A stretch of DNA of 64,000 nt from positions 17,779 through 81,778 of the forward strand of contig NZ_JAMLJL010000016.1 in the NCBI RefSeq assembly GCF_023634845.1. The letters run 5' to 3'. A program made the position numbers and the translations under genes. The notes beneath the pieces were generated by a model, which had not been told where the DNA came from, did not search any database, and saw only the letters and a list, made by a program, of their open reading frames with translations. The DNA is from Flavobacterium amniphilum (GTDB taxonomy: Bacteria > Bacteroidota > Bacteroidia > Flavobacteriales > Flavobacteriaceae). Shown piece by piece: positions 45,833 to 54,871 of the stretch (positions are counted from its first letter, which is position 1; every line of letters begins with the position of its first letter).

Positions 45833-48430
45833 TTACCCCAATAAAGAAATGATGGCTTCTTGTATATCAAAATCCTTTCTAATAGCAAATACCGTTTGAA
45901 GTTCTGGTTGCTCAACTCCCACCGACAATTTTGCAAACTTGATTTCGTTATCCTGTGGTTTCTTAATCTTAACAAAACCCTCGCCCAATACTAGCGCTAT
46001 TTTTTCGTAATCGTTATAAAAATATTCTTGTAATAGTGGGATAATATTGTTCTTAAAGGTATTTTCTAAATCTTCTAAGGAATTTACATTGATAAAATAC
46101 GAATGTCCTATGGAATGATCACGATCTAAAAGTAGTTCGATACGCTTATTTATGGTTTCTAAAATCTCCGATAAATCTAAAGAAAAAGTAAAATCTTTGA
46201 AATAATCCAATTTACTTCTATCCTTTTCAGATTTCATCTGCTTCCAAATACCGTCTTTCTTTTCATCTATTTCATTTGGACGACCAAACAATTCAAAAAA
46301 GGAGTCTTCTTCTTTTTTAAACTCCAAATCTTCCCAATCAAGTTTTTCATAATCCCATAATAACTTACAGTACAAAGCTGATGGAGTTAACAATTCTGTT
46401 TGTGGCATCATTTCGGTAAAATTAAAACGACGACGTAAAGCGGTATCCAATGCCTCTACACTTCGATCAGCTGTGTTCATCGTACCTATAATATACAAAT
46501 TAGGTGGCACCCCAAAAGTGTCTTTACTATACGGCAAGGTTACTTCTAGCGCTTCATCATTACCTAAACGTTTGCTTTCTTCAATAAGTGTAATCAATTC
46601 ACCAAAGATTTGAGAGACATTACCACGATTGATTTCGTCGATGATGAGTACAAATGGTTTAATACTTTTTTTAACTATATTTGATTCAGAGTTGGGTATA
46701 TATTTTTTTAATTTATCTAGAACAGGAGGATAATAAATACCTATACCAGTTTGTCCAACCTCTTCCTTTCCATAATAATAATTTCTTAAAGTATTTTTAC
46801 TTAAAGTATGTCCTGTTCCCCCACTTGCCTTTTTAAATTGAATTGAATTGTCAGTAAAACCAAGAATTGTAAAATCTTTGTTTTTAGTTTTCATTGGAAA
46901 CTTCATGTCTTGGTTTTCTTCCCAATCTTCTTTTAGCAAATTATATGCTTCATCAAATGACAAAAAACCCGAATCCTTTTGCGCGTCTAACCAATTGTCA
47001 TTGGCTAACGATGATATTTTCCTAAAGACACCCGGCAATACATCATAAATAACATTTTTATTTTCATTAACCAAGGGTTTTATACCCTCAATAAAATCCT
47101 CATAAGACATGCTTTGGTGAAAAGTTATAAATGCTATTTGTCCTTTTGGATTTTCCCAATCGTTTATTAAAAAGCTATCAAATTTTTTCTTTAAATCATC
47201 TCTATTTATTTTCTTTAAATCATCTTCTTGAAGATTTTCAATTATTGAAATTGCTTTATTAATCGTATTGTATGTTTTACCAGTTCCAGGTGGACCGTAT
47301 AGGATTTGATTCAAAGGAAAATTGTTCATGTATTTAATATTTTTTTGAGAAGACTTTACTAGATCATCATTTTCATTGAGATTAATTTCTGGATACCATA
47401 TGGATTTAATATGCTTTGTTTTTACAACCTCTTTAATGGTCTGTAAATACCCTCCAAAACCAACTTCAAAAGGAATAAAATCATCTTCCCATTCAACTTC
47501 GAGAATTTGTCCATTATTTAAGTTGTTTATAACAATTCCTCTAGCTTTTATTGTCATAACAGATCTAGATTTTTTCCTAACAAATGCTGCTTTAATCGCA
47601 ATATTACTACCTATTGGAACGGCATTTACCTCTTGGTTAAATTTATCATCATAGCCATTTTCCCAAACACTATTTTTTATAAACCTTTCTGTTTGATCTT
47701 GCGGACTTGATGTATCCCAATATGCACCTACTAAATAGTATTTAGCATTCTCTTTGTAATCGCAGAAAAAAGTATCATAAAAGCTTCTAAACCCAATTTG
47801 TTTGTGCGTTATAGTAGTAGGCAAATCCTGAACAGCTTTAGAAAAGAACTCTAATACATTGTCCTTCATTCTGGCTCCTTTACCTTTTTTGTCAAGGTTA
47901 TCAATGAACTCTTTTTTAATCGAGCTATCGATAAAGTTATTATCAACCAGCTCTAGTTTATTATTTTCATAAATTAATTGGATATCCTCAGAATTTTCAA
48001 CTACATCTTCTGGTTTAATAACTCTAATAGTTCTATATAATTCAGGATTTTTGTAAAACTGAGAATCAGATAAATCAGTAATAGAAAAATCTTTTATAGC
48101 TTCTAGTTTAAAAAAAGCTTTATTTCTAGCTGATCTTGAAGTTAATACTGCTAAGGATTTATCTATCTTTAAAAATTTTAAGACTATTAATTGAGAAACA
48201 GTGATTCCTAGATCTTGATGTATAATATCAAAGAGTAACGATTCTCTATTATTTTTAATTCCCCACTCTCGAGCTTGCCAAAATTGTACTTTGTTACCTC
48301 CTATCATATAGACATAATCGCCTATTTCTAAATCACCAAACCAAGAACTACCTTTGTCAGAAACATAATAACCTTCTTTCAATTGATTAGGGTCGAACTT
48401 TTGAGAAATTTTGCCGAAAAATAATTTCAT
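45833..48430 (-). CDS. mcrB: McrB family AAA+ GTPase with N-terminal DNA-reading-like domain
   Basis: The 865-aa protein has an AAA+ domain in its middle: Walker A LYGPPGTGKT at about 375-384, Walker B FVLIIDEINRGN at about 590-601, and the McrB-specific IGTMNTADRSV followed by DTALRRRF (arginine finger region). The N-terminal 130 residues (MKLFFGKISQKF..., WFGDLEIGDYVYMIGGNKVQFWQAREWG) look like a PUA/EVE-like domain that could recognise a modified base; this is inferred from the pattern only. The part between residues 190 and 350 is unfamiliar. It starts 9 bp after the HNH gene stop and abuts mcrC. Confidence 0.92.
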   Translation of the reverse strand: MKLFFGKISQKFDPNQLKEGYYVSDKGSSWFGDLEIGDYVYMIGGNKVQFWQAREWGIKNNRESLLFDIIHQDLGITVSQLIVLKFLKIDKSLAVLTSRSARNKAFFKLEAIKDFSITDLSDSQFYKNPELYRTIRVIKPEDVVENSEDIQLIYENNKLELVDNNFIDSSIKKEFIDNLDKKGKGARMKDNVLEFFSKAVQDLPTTITHKQIGFRSFYDTFFCDYKENAKYYLVGAYWDTSSPQDQTERFIKNSVWENGYDDKFNQEVNAVPIGSNIAIKAAFVRKKSRSVMTIKARGIVINNLNNGQILEVEWEDDFIPFEVGFGGYLQTIKEVVKTKHIKSIWYPEINLNENDDLVKSSQKNIKYMNNFPLNQILYGPPGTGKTYNTINKAISIIENLQEDDLKKINRDDLKKKFDSFLINDWENPKGQIAFITFHQSMSYEDFIEGIKPLVNENKNVIYDVLPGVFRKISSLANDNWLDAQKDSGFLSFDEAYNLLKEDWEENQDMKFPMKTKNKDFTILGFTDNSIQFKKASGGTGHTLSKNTLRNYYYGKEEVGQTGIGIYYPPVLDKLKKYIPNSESNIVKKSIKPFVLIIDEINRGNVSQIFGELITLIEESKRLGNDEALEVTLPYSKDTFGVPPNLYIIGTMNTADRSVEALDTALRRRFNFTEMMPQTELLTPSALYCKLLWDYEKLDWEDLEFKKEEDSFFELFGRPNEIDEKKDGIWKQMKSEKDRSKLDYFKDFTFSLDLSEILETINKRIELLLDRDHSIGHSYFINVNSLEDLENTFKNNIIPLLQEYFYNDYEKIALVLGEGFVKIKKPQDNEIKFAKLSVGVEQPELQTVFAIRKDFDIQEAIISLLG

Positions 48431-48439
48431 ATTACTTTT

Positions 48440-49522
48440 TTAATTATTTTCTATATGTTTTTTAACCATTGTTTTATATCCATTATACAATTCTGGAGTA
48501 GCTTCATTAATTAAAAAGTTTAAGAAGAACCATTCTACTCTATGGTTAGGATAAATATTAAATTTGTTTTTTGAGTTCCTAAATGATAAAAGCTTTTCAT
48601 TATATTTTAACTCAAATTCTTCAATATTTATTTCTAGGACTAAGTATTCAGCAAATGTTTGGGTCCATGTTTCAATAAAAACATCAAGAGTTTCGTTTAT
48701 CCATCTATCATTTACTCTAAAAAAAGCATCCCATTTATTAATTAATATTTGATGAGTCTCATCAATTCCAATAAAGTTAAATCTCCATGAGCCGCTAGTT
48801 GGATTATCAATAGACGGTTCTTCAATACATTCAAATTCGATTTGCATATTCCCTAACCAATTAAAAGGATAGAAAAATATTTGTCTATTAACTCTTTCAT
48901 TTTCAGACCAAACAATTTCGTTCTCTCCTTTAATAGGAGGTCTATTACATCCTTCACCTAGAGGGAATAAATTATCCCAACTTACTGAACTAAAAGGATA
49001 TTTAGCTTTACAAAACCAGTGGTCTAAAGCTGCTCTTGCTTCAAACCGATTTGAAGTTATAGTCTCATTACCACAAATTGGACATAAAAAAACTCTATTA
49101 CTTTTTTTAAATTCAATTATATATTTAATAATATCTGTATTTGAATAATCTGTGAACCAATCATAATCTAATGTTTTATATAAATGATGAAAATATTTTT
49201 TTGCAGCTGTGAATAGTTCAATACTAATATCCTCACAATAAAAAAGCAATGTATCTACACTCAAACAATGCTGATTAATTTGTAGTGATTCCCAATATCC
49301 GTTTACAATTTCTAATTCTCTACCAGAGTTTTTTATAATTTGGAATAAATTATTTGCTTTTTGATATAATCCATCTTGTCTGTTACCGTAATATTCTTGA
49401 AACCAAGCTGGGAATAATTCATAACCAAAAACATCAGCGTCAACAATATTGTTAAAAAACGCATTTGGTATTTCTTCTATTAGCTGAAGATTTGTATCAA
49501 CTTGTTGTAGTGGGAATAGCAT
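48440..49522 (-). CDS. HNH-type nuclease (PtuB-like partner)
   Basis: 360 aa, very A/T-rich coding sequence. The core is CPICGNETITSNRF at 147-160, DHWFCKAKYPF from 167, WDNLFPL at 182-188 and GCNRPP at 191-196: a CxxC zinc pair, the Asp-His pair of an HNH site, the central Asn184 and the final Cys-Asn. The rest is not recognised. It directly follows the AAA ATPase gene (stop and start adjoin at 49523/49522). ATPase plus HNH nuclease is the layout of Septu (PtuA-PtuB), so an anti-phage nuclease is a fair inference; whether it is truly Septu needs a profile search. Confidence 0.75.
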   Translation of the reverse strand: MLFPLQQVDTNLQLIEEIPNAFFNNIVDADVFGYELFPAWFQEYYGNRQDGLYQKANNLFQIIKNSGRELEIVNGYWESLQINQHCLSVDTLLFYCEDISIELFTAAKKYFHHLYKTLDYDWFTDYSNTDIIKYIIEFKKSNRVFLCPICGNETITSNRFEARAALDHWFCKAKYPFSSVSWDNLFPLGEGCNRPPIKGENEIVWSENERVNRQIFFYPFNWLGNMQIEFECIEEPSIDNPTSGSWRFNFIGIDETHQILINKWDAFFRVNDRWINETLDVFIETWTQTFAEYLVLEINIEEFELKYNEKLLSFRNSKNKFNIYPNHRVEWFFLNFLINEATPELYNGYKTMVKKHIENN

Positions 49523-51016
49523 TTATTTCTCTAATTCATTTATTTTTTTATACAATAAAGCTTTAACATTTGACTCACCATAATTATCAATTGATTCTAA
49601 AATTGATTCTAAATCTTTTTCGGCGAGTTCCTTCATTTCATCAAAAGGTAGTTGAGGTATTAAAGTTGTATTTTTAAAAAGCCTTTTTAAAATAATATTT
49701 ATCGCGCATCCAAAAGTCTCAAATGTAGGTTTATCTATTAATGGAGTTCTGTCACGCTCAAAATGATAGACCATATTACTCCTAACAGATGACACAATAA
49801 ATGGTGAATGTGTTGTTACTATTATCTCCTGATTTCGTGATTTACAAAGATTACTATATTCCGAAAATAAATGACTTCTCCATTCAGGGTTATAGTGTGT
49901 ATCTGGTTCATCATATAAAAATAAAGTATCTGGTTCATCAATCAAATTTAATGTTCCAAGAGTTTGTATTAACTGATGTTCTCCATCACTTAAACCTTCA
50001 TAATTGATTTCTACACCATCAATATTTTCAAAAACAATATCTGTTATTTTAAAAAATTTTTCATCGTCAGGTATCGTTGGAGCTTTAATTATATGTCCCT
50101 CTTTCCTTTTGTTTTTCATCCAAGTATTATACTTTTTTGTAACAGCTAAATAATTTAAATGATTCAACATTAGTAAGCTATCAAAAAAGAGCATTGGTTT
50201 TCCAAAAACATTATTTAAAGCAGTTTCAAGTGTCTCGTTAACGGAATAACTTAATGTATAAAGAGTTTCTTCTTTATTAATTCTTGGAACAAATGAACAC
50301 TTAACTAAATCTTCTATTATTCCGTCTAATTGAGCATTTGTTTTTACTTTAACTTTAATATCTTTATTAATCTCAATTTTAAAGCTTTTAAGCCTCTTTA
50401 ATTTAGTATACTTTGTTAGTACTGATTCTTTTTGAAAATATATTAGATTTGTGATAACCAAAAGTAAATTTGTACTTGATTCTAAATATATCATTCTAAT
50501 AGGCTCTACAATATCATGATATAGTTCTTCTTTTTTAGCAGCATTACTTATTTTTGAGGAAAAATCATCCAATAATTGAGAAAATGGAGAACTTAATGTT
50601 TCATTCAAACCTGATGAATAACCTATTATTTTTTTTGGCAATAAATTATTAGTGAAAGCTATCTCAACATATTCTTCATCAATATCATACTTTACGGATT
50701 GAATTATTAAATTAGCCTTTGTTCTCGCAATTTTAATGTAAATTGATGAACCACTAGCATTAAGTGAGTATTCTATTTCGAATAGTAACGGAACATTTTC
50801 AAAAGAAGGAAATTTTTTATTCACTCCATAGTATTCAGATAGCATAAAACACTCTGCTATTAATTCCATAAAATGAGATTTACCACTTCCATTTAAACCT
50901 ACCAAACAAATAGGGTCAAAAGTATTTAATGGCGACTCATCAAATAAAATTGGTTTTTCAAATTTATTTAATGACTTAAATTTATCACTTAACAAATTAA
51001 CACTTAATAGATTCAT
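49523..51016 (-). CDS. Restriction-system-associated ABC/AAA ATPase (PtuA-like)
   Basis: The 497-aa protein has Walker A GLNGSGKS at 40-47, an ABC-type signature YEGLSDGEHQLIQ, Walker B TLFLYDEPDTHYNP and the H-loop TTHSPFIV, i.e. a split ABC ATPase with a long insertion between the two parts, as in PtuA, RloC and OLD-like families. No TOPRIM or HEPN nuclease motif is visible, so cutting is probably done by the HNH partner encoded next. Its start overlaps the hsdS stop (51013-51016) and its stop adjoins the HNH gene. The family known as 'restriction system-associated AAA ATPase' occurs in just this setting. Confidence 0.82.
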   Translation of the reverse strand: MNLLSVNLLSDKFKSLNKFEKPILFDESPLNTFDPICLVGLNGSGKSHFMELIAECFMLSEYYGVNKKFPSFENVPLLFEIEYSLNASGSSIYIKIARTKANLIIQSVKYDIDEEYVEIAFTNNLLPKKIIGYSSGLNETLSSPFSQLLDDFSSKISNAAKKEELYHDIVEPIRMIYLESSTNLLLVITNLIYFQKESVLTKYTKLKRLKSFKIEINKDIKVKVKTNAQLDGIIEDLVKCSFVPRINKEETLYTLSYSVNETLETALNNVFGKPMLFFDSLLMLNHLNYLAVTKKYNTWMKNKRKEGHIIKAPTIPDDEKFFKITDIVFENIDGVEINYEGLSDGEHQLIQTLGTLNLIDEPDTLFLYDEPDTHYNPEWRSHLFSEYSNLCKSRNQEIIVTTHSPFIVSSVRSNMVYHFERDRTPLIDKPTFETFGCAINIILKRLFKNTTLIPQLPFDEMKELAEKDLESILESIDNYGESNVKALLYKKINELEK

Positions 51017-52611
51017 TGATTTATTTTGATTAACATTTGTTTTTGTTCAATATTAAATTCTTGAGAAATAATATTATTGATTAATAACTGCTGAATAATA
51101 TCATTTATTAAATCTTCTTCATTACTATCATATAATTTTGTAATTAACTCTTTATATGAAATACCTGTAGCTTTTTCTTTAAGTATTTTTTTAATGCTAT
51201 CTACAAGATGCTTATTCCTGTCATTTTTTTGTTTTTTTGGTATTGATTTACCTTTAATATTATTTTTAATTTGAATACTTCTTGAGTTTTTCAGCTCATT
51301 TATCTCCCGCAACAACTCCCTAGCATCTCCATCACTATCTAGTTGCTGGGTAAGCTCTCCTTTAAAGGCTTTGTGCAAAATAGCCTGTGGTAGCGTATCT
51401 ATTTTAGCTTTTAGGGATTCGTATTGCTTTTCGATGGCATCGGCCTTGGCAAACAAACTTTCTACACGTGAAACGATTTCTTGTTGTTTATTAGTCGCTG
51501 GTAGCGGGATTTTTGTTGCTTTTATCTTTTTTAGCACAATTCTTTTTATAGCTGTACCTGTCATTTCACCAATCAACTCGTTAAATCCATCATTAGATTG
51601 AAAATAATATTTTAAATAGGCTGGAATTAATTTTTCTTTATTTGTTTTAATCAAACATACGCTTGATAATAAACTAAAGGGAACATCTAGTTCATTTAAA
51701 GTAACATTTCCTGTATTTGCACCATCTTTAGTTAATAAAACATCTCCAATCTCAGGTGTACATCTTGGATAAATAGTATTATGAAATTCGAAATCGACGT
51801 ATTGCACATTATCTAATTTCATATAATTATTTCTAATATTCTTAGATGTTATATATAGAAATGTATTCTCTAATTGAGTCTCGTAAGTGACTTTTGGCGA
51901 ATGATGTGCACCATCTTGAATCTTTAAGCAAACATCATTTAACTCTATTTTTTCAGCGTTGATTTTATATTCCTTTTCTAGGACTTGCTGGCGAAAGTTT
52001 TTCAATAACTCCGGTACTTTGGCCATACTGGTTTTGATGGTTTCCAGTTGGGCAAACAAGGTGTCTAATTTTTCAACGATCCGGTTTTGCTCGGCTAGTG
52101 GTGGGAGAGGAATCGATATTGTCTCATAATCTTTATATTTTAAGTTTCTTAGATTATTACTCCCTCCTTGGTATTTTGTAATTTCACCAGAATTATAAAA
52201 ATATTGCAAATAGTGATTTATTAATTTACTATTTATGTTTTCGTATATTCTAACTAGTCTTAAAAAGTTGGTACAAACTTTTGGTAAATGAGTTTCGAAA
52301 TTTAAAACATCACCATCAATTAAAACAGTTCTTCCAACTGGTTGATCTGGTCCTCCTCCTGAAATCTCTAATAAAATATCACCTTTTATTAATTGTCTAT
52401 TTGAAAGACTACTTTTTTTTATTTTACGTAGTGAAGCCGTTTTTCCTTTATCTCTTGACCAATTTTTTATTTCACTTCCTCTAATGCAAATGACCTCAAC
52501 AAAATCGGTATCAATAAAATCGGTATCTTTTCCCCAATCTCCTCCAATTACATATGAAATTATCTGATTAAGTTCAGTTTCAACCCAATTCTTCGGCAAT
52601 GTATTCTCCAT
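51013..52611 (-). CDS. hsdS: Type I restriction-modification specificity subunit HsdS
   Basis: The 532-aa protein has two target recognition domains separated by conserved helices. The first half ends IPLPPLAEQNRIVEKLDTLFAQLE and KTSMAKVPELLKNFRQQVL; the second ends IPLPATNKQQEIVSRVESLFAKAD and LPQAILHKAFKGEL. Each TRD reads one half of a split DNA target. After the usual end (about residue 430) there are about 100 more residues, rich in Lys, with a winged-helix-like segment (KHLVDSIKKILKEKATGISYKELITKLY), which many HsdS proteins lack. Its start shares one base with the hsdM stop. Confidence 0.94.
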   Translation of the reverse strand: MENTLPKNWVETELNQIISYVIGGDWGKDTDFIDTDFVEVICIRGSEIKNWSRDKGKTASLRKIKKSSLSNRQLIKGDILLEISGGGPDQPVGRTVLIDGDVLNFETHLPKVCTNFLRLVRIYENINSKLINHYLQYFYNSGEITKYQGGSNNLRNLKYKDYETISIPLPPLAEQNRIVEKLDTLFAQLETIKTSMAKVPELLKNFRQQVLEKEYKINAEKIELNDVCLKIQDGAHHSPKVTYETQLENTFLYITSKNIRNNYMKLDNVQYVDFEFHNTIYPRCTPEIGDVLLTKDGANTGNVTLNELDVPFSLLSSVCLIKTNKEKLIPAYLKYYFQSNDGFNELIGEMTGTAIKRIVLKKIKATKIPLPATNKQQEIVSRVESLFAKADAIEKQYESLKAKIDTLPQAILHKAFKGELTQQLDSDGDARELLREINELKNSRSIQIKNNIKGKSIPKKQKNDRNKHLVDSIKKILKEKATGISYKELITKLYDSNEEDLINDIIQQLLINNIISQEFNIEQKQMLIKINQ

Positions 52612-54071
52612 TACTGTAATTCTTTAATCATTGCATTTAATTCCCTAGTAATGGCATCCAATTCTAACAAGGCCGCTTTGGCAATGTCTATCGGTTCACC
52701 TAAATCGTCGCTATTGGTTAATGAGCTGTCGGCAATCAAGCCCAGGTCTAAACTGTAGTTTTTCTTTTCGATTTCGGCACGTGAAATACAGTTCCAACGT
52801 TCGTCCTTAACGGCTTTACGCTTGGCATCGTCTACCAATCCATTGTAATCCTGTTCTACCTTATCGAACGGAATACCGCCGGTGTAGGCTAATACAAAAT
52901 CTTCGAAGGCTTTTTCGGTAAATGGGGTACGTTTTCCGTAACTCGGCGCATTGGTACGCATATCGTAAAACCACACGTTTTGGGTGTTGTTTGTTTCGGT
53001 TTTTTCGCGGGTAAAAAACAAGACATTGGTTTTTACTCCAGCGGCATAAAAAATACCGGTAGGTAAACGTAAAATGGTATGTAGATTACATTTGTCCATT
53101 AAGTCACGACGTATCTTTTGTCCGTCACCGTCTTCAAACAATACGTTATCGGGTAAGACTACTGCCGCTCTGGCTTTTCCGTCTTTTTTTAAGGAACGGT
53201 AAATGTGCTGCAAGAAGTTTAATTGCTTGTTGCTAGTTGGAAAGGTAAAATCGTCACGGGTTGGTCGTTCTCCTCCTTGTTTGGTTCCGAAAGGTGGATT
53301 GGCCAATACGCCATCAAAATCTTTTAGCGTTTTACCAAACTCGGTTAAGGTATCGCCCAAATGAATGGTGCTTTCCATTCCGTGTAAACGTGCATTCATC
53401 AACGCTAAACGGTGTGCATCGGGCACTAATTCTACTCCCGAGAATGCTTCATTGATTTGAAACTGACGGTCTTTTTCGCTGAGGTCGTAGTAATTGTCAT
53501 TCTTGCTTCTCAAATAATGGTCGGCAGAAATCATAAAACCAAAGGTACCACAAGCGGGATCGGTCCAACGTTCGCCTAATTTAGGTACCATCAAATCGAT
53601 CATAATATTTATCAATGGTCGTGGAGTAAAATACTGCCCGGCACCGCTTTTCTTTTCACCTGCGTTTTTCTCTAACAAACTCTCGTAGATGTCTCCCATT
53701 ACATCACGGTCATTTTCCTCGTACCAATCTAGTTGATCGATAGCAGTAACCAACGAGCGGAAATTTACGGGTTTGCGTAAACTGGTAGAAGCATTACTAT
53801 AAATTTCCTTAATACTAGAGCTAGTCGTTTTATCGCTAACCGTAGCCAAAAACTCACGGTATTTTGCAAAGGCTTCGGCATTGTCGTTTTCATTTACGAA
53901 ATACTTCCATTGGTATTCCTGAGGAATATGCTCATCAAATCCTTTTACTTCACTCAATTTTAAAAACAAGATATAGGTTAACTCATTCAGGTATTGGTGG
54001 TAGGTTACCCCATCGTCACGCAATACGTTACATAAATTCCATAGTTTGTTCGCAATTTCCTGTGCACTCAT
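52611..54071 (-). CDS. hsdM: Type I restriction-modification methyltransferase HsdM
   Basis: With the start at 54071 (MSAQEIANKLWNLCNVLRDDG) the protein has 486 aa. It is an N6-adenine methyltransferase: SAM-binding DPACGTFGFM, catalytic ANPPFGTKQGG (NPPF), and the HsdM block NAGEKKSGAGQYFTPRPLI. The longer frame from 54110 runs into the repeat-rich region upstream and adds a non-conserved MTRGRIKNN leader, so it is less likely. With HsdS it forms the methylase; with HsdR (encoded upstream across the GIY-YIG gene) the restriction complex. Confidence 0.94.
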   Translation of the reverse strand: MSAQEIANKLWNLCNVLRDDGVTYHQYLNELTYILFLKLSEVKGFDEHIPQEYQWKYFVNENDNAEAFAKYREFLATVSDKTTSSSIKEIYSNASTSLRKPVNFRSLVTAIDQLDWYEENDRDVMGDIYESLLEKNAGEKKSGAGQYFTPRPLINIMIDLMVPKLGERWTDPACGTFGFMISADHYLRSKNDNYYDLSEKDRQFQINEAFSGVELVPDAHRLALMNARLHGMESTIHLGDTLTEFGKTLKDFDGVLANPPFGTKQGGERPTRDDFTFPTSNKQLNFLQHIYRSLKKDGKARAAVVLPDNVLFEDGDGQKIRRDLMDKCNLHTILRLPTGIFYAAGVKTNVLFFTREKTETNNTQNVWFYDMRTNAPSYGKRTPFTEKAFEDFVLAYTGGIPFDKVEQDYNGLVDDAKRKAVKDERWNCISRAEIEKKNYSLDLGLIADSSLTNSDDLGEPIDIAKAALLELDAITRELNAMIKELQ

Positions 54072-54104
54072 TTTATTGTATTTATTATTTTTTATTCTGC
54101 CTCT

Positions 54105-54345
54105 TGTCATCCTACTTCTCTTGTCATCCCGACGCAGGAGGGATCTCTTTTTAATTCCTCATTCTTTGTCATCCCGAGGAACGAGGGATCTCAACCTTTT
54201 TCGCAATTCTTTTAGTTTCCTCCTTCGTCGGAATGACAAGCAGTGTGTCAATACATTCTGCACATTTTTGTCATGCTGACGTTAGGAAGCATCTCTCCCT
54301 TTGTCATGCTGATACTTCATTTCTTCAGCACAAGCTTCGGAAGCA
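54105..54345. repeat. REP-like repeats, GTCATCCCGACGCAGGAGG type
   Basis: Pieces TTGTCATCCCGACGCAGGAG, TGTCATCCCGAGGAACGAGG, CCTCCTTCGTCGGAATGACA and GTCATGCTGACGTTAGGAAG are placed in both directions, so the segment can form several hairpins. They belong to a different family from the mosaic blocks. They fill the gap between hsdM and the GIY-YIG gene. Confidence 0.82.
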
Positions 54346-54351
54346 TCTCAA

Positions 54352-54660
54352 CTATAATTCTAAAAACTCCATTTCAGGATTCCTACTTTTTATCAACTCC
54401 ATTTTCTTCTCTCTTCGCCAGCCTTTTAACTCTTTTTCTCTTGCTATAGCTTCTTGTATCCAAGCAAACTTTTCATAATGTACTAAAAAACAAACATTAT
54501 AGCGGGAAGCAAAAGTATTCTTTTTAGTAACGATATTCTCTTGATGTTGTTCTAGACGTAATCTTAAATTATTAGTTACTCCTATGTACAAAACGGTTTT
54601 ATTTTTATTTGTAATAATGTAAACATAGTACGTATGATAACCTTCTTTAAACTCATGCAT
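54352..54660 (-). CDS. GIY-YIG nuclease domain protein (UPF0213/YhbQ-like)
   Basis: With the start at 54660 the product has 102 aa: HTYYVYIITNKNKTVLYIG is the GIY-YIG element (YVY...YIG), followed by LRLRLEQHQ with the catalytic Arg, and AIAREKELKGWRREKKMELI. Stand-alone proteins of this kind are common in Bacteroidota, often next to repeats; their role is unclear. It sits between hsdR and hsdM on the same strand with REP-like repeats on both sides, which suggests that the repeat-flanked gene was inserted into the type I operon. Confidence 0.88.
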   Translation of the reverse strand: MHEFKEGYHTYYVYIITNKNKTVLYIGVTNNLRLRLEQHQENIVTKKNTFASRYNVCFLVHYEKFAWIQEAIAREKELKGWRREKKMELIKSRNPEMEFLEL

Positions 54661-54699
54661 TTTGGCGTGTATAATTATTAATTCTCTTTCTTTAGTTTC

Positions 54700-54855
54700 C
54701 TCCTTGCGTCGGAAAGACAACGTTGCGCTTAGTTGTCATGCTGACGAAGGAAGCATCTCCTTTTTTACTCCTCATTTTTTGTCATCCCGAGGCTGTCTTG
54801 TCATCCCGACGCAGGAGGGATCAAGTTTCCTCCTTCGTCGGAATGACAACAGGGT
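54700..54855. repeat. REP-like repeats between hsdR and the GIY-YIG gene
   Basis: Elements TTTCCTCCTTGCGTCGGAAAGACA, GTCATGCTGACGAAGGAAGC, GTCATCCCGACGCAGGAGGG and CCTCCTTCGTCGGAATGACA, the same set as at 54105-54345, thus flanking the GIY-YIG gene on both sides. Confidence 0.82.
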
Positions 54856-54871
54856 GTCTACAGACTGTGAA

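Noticed and set aside
54072..54110. Longer start for hsdM
   Set aside because: It adds a non-conserved leader running into REP-like repeats; MSAQEIANKLW is the usual HsdM beginning.
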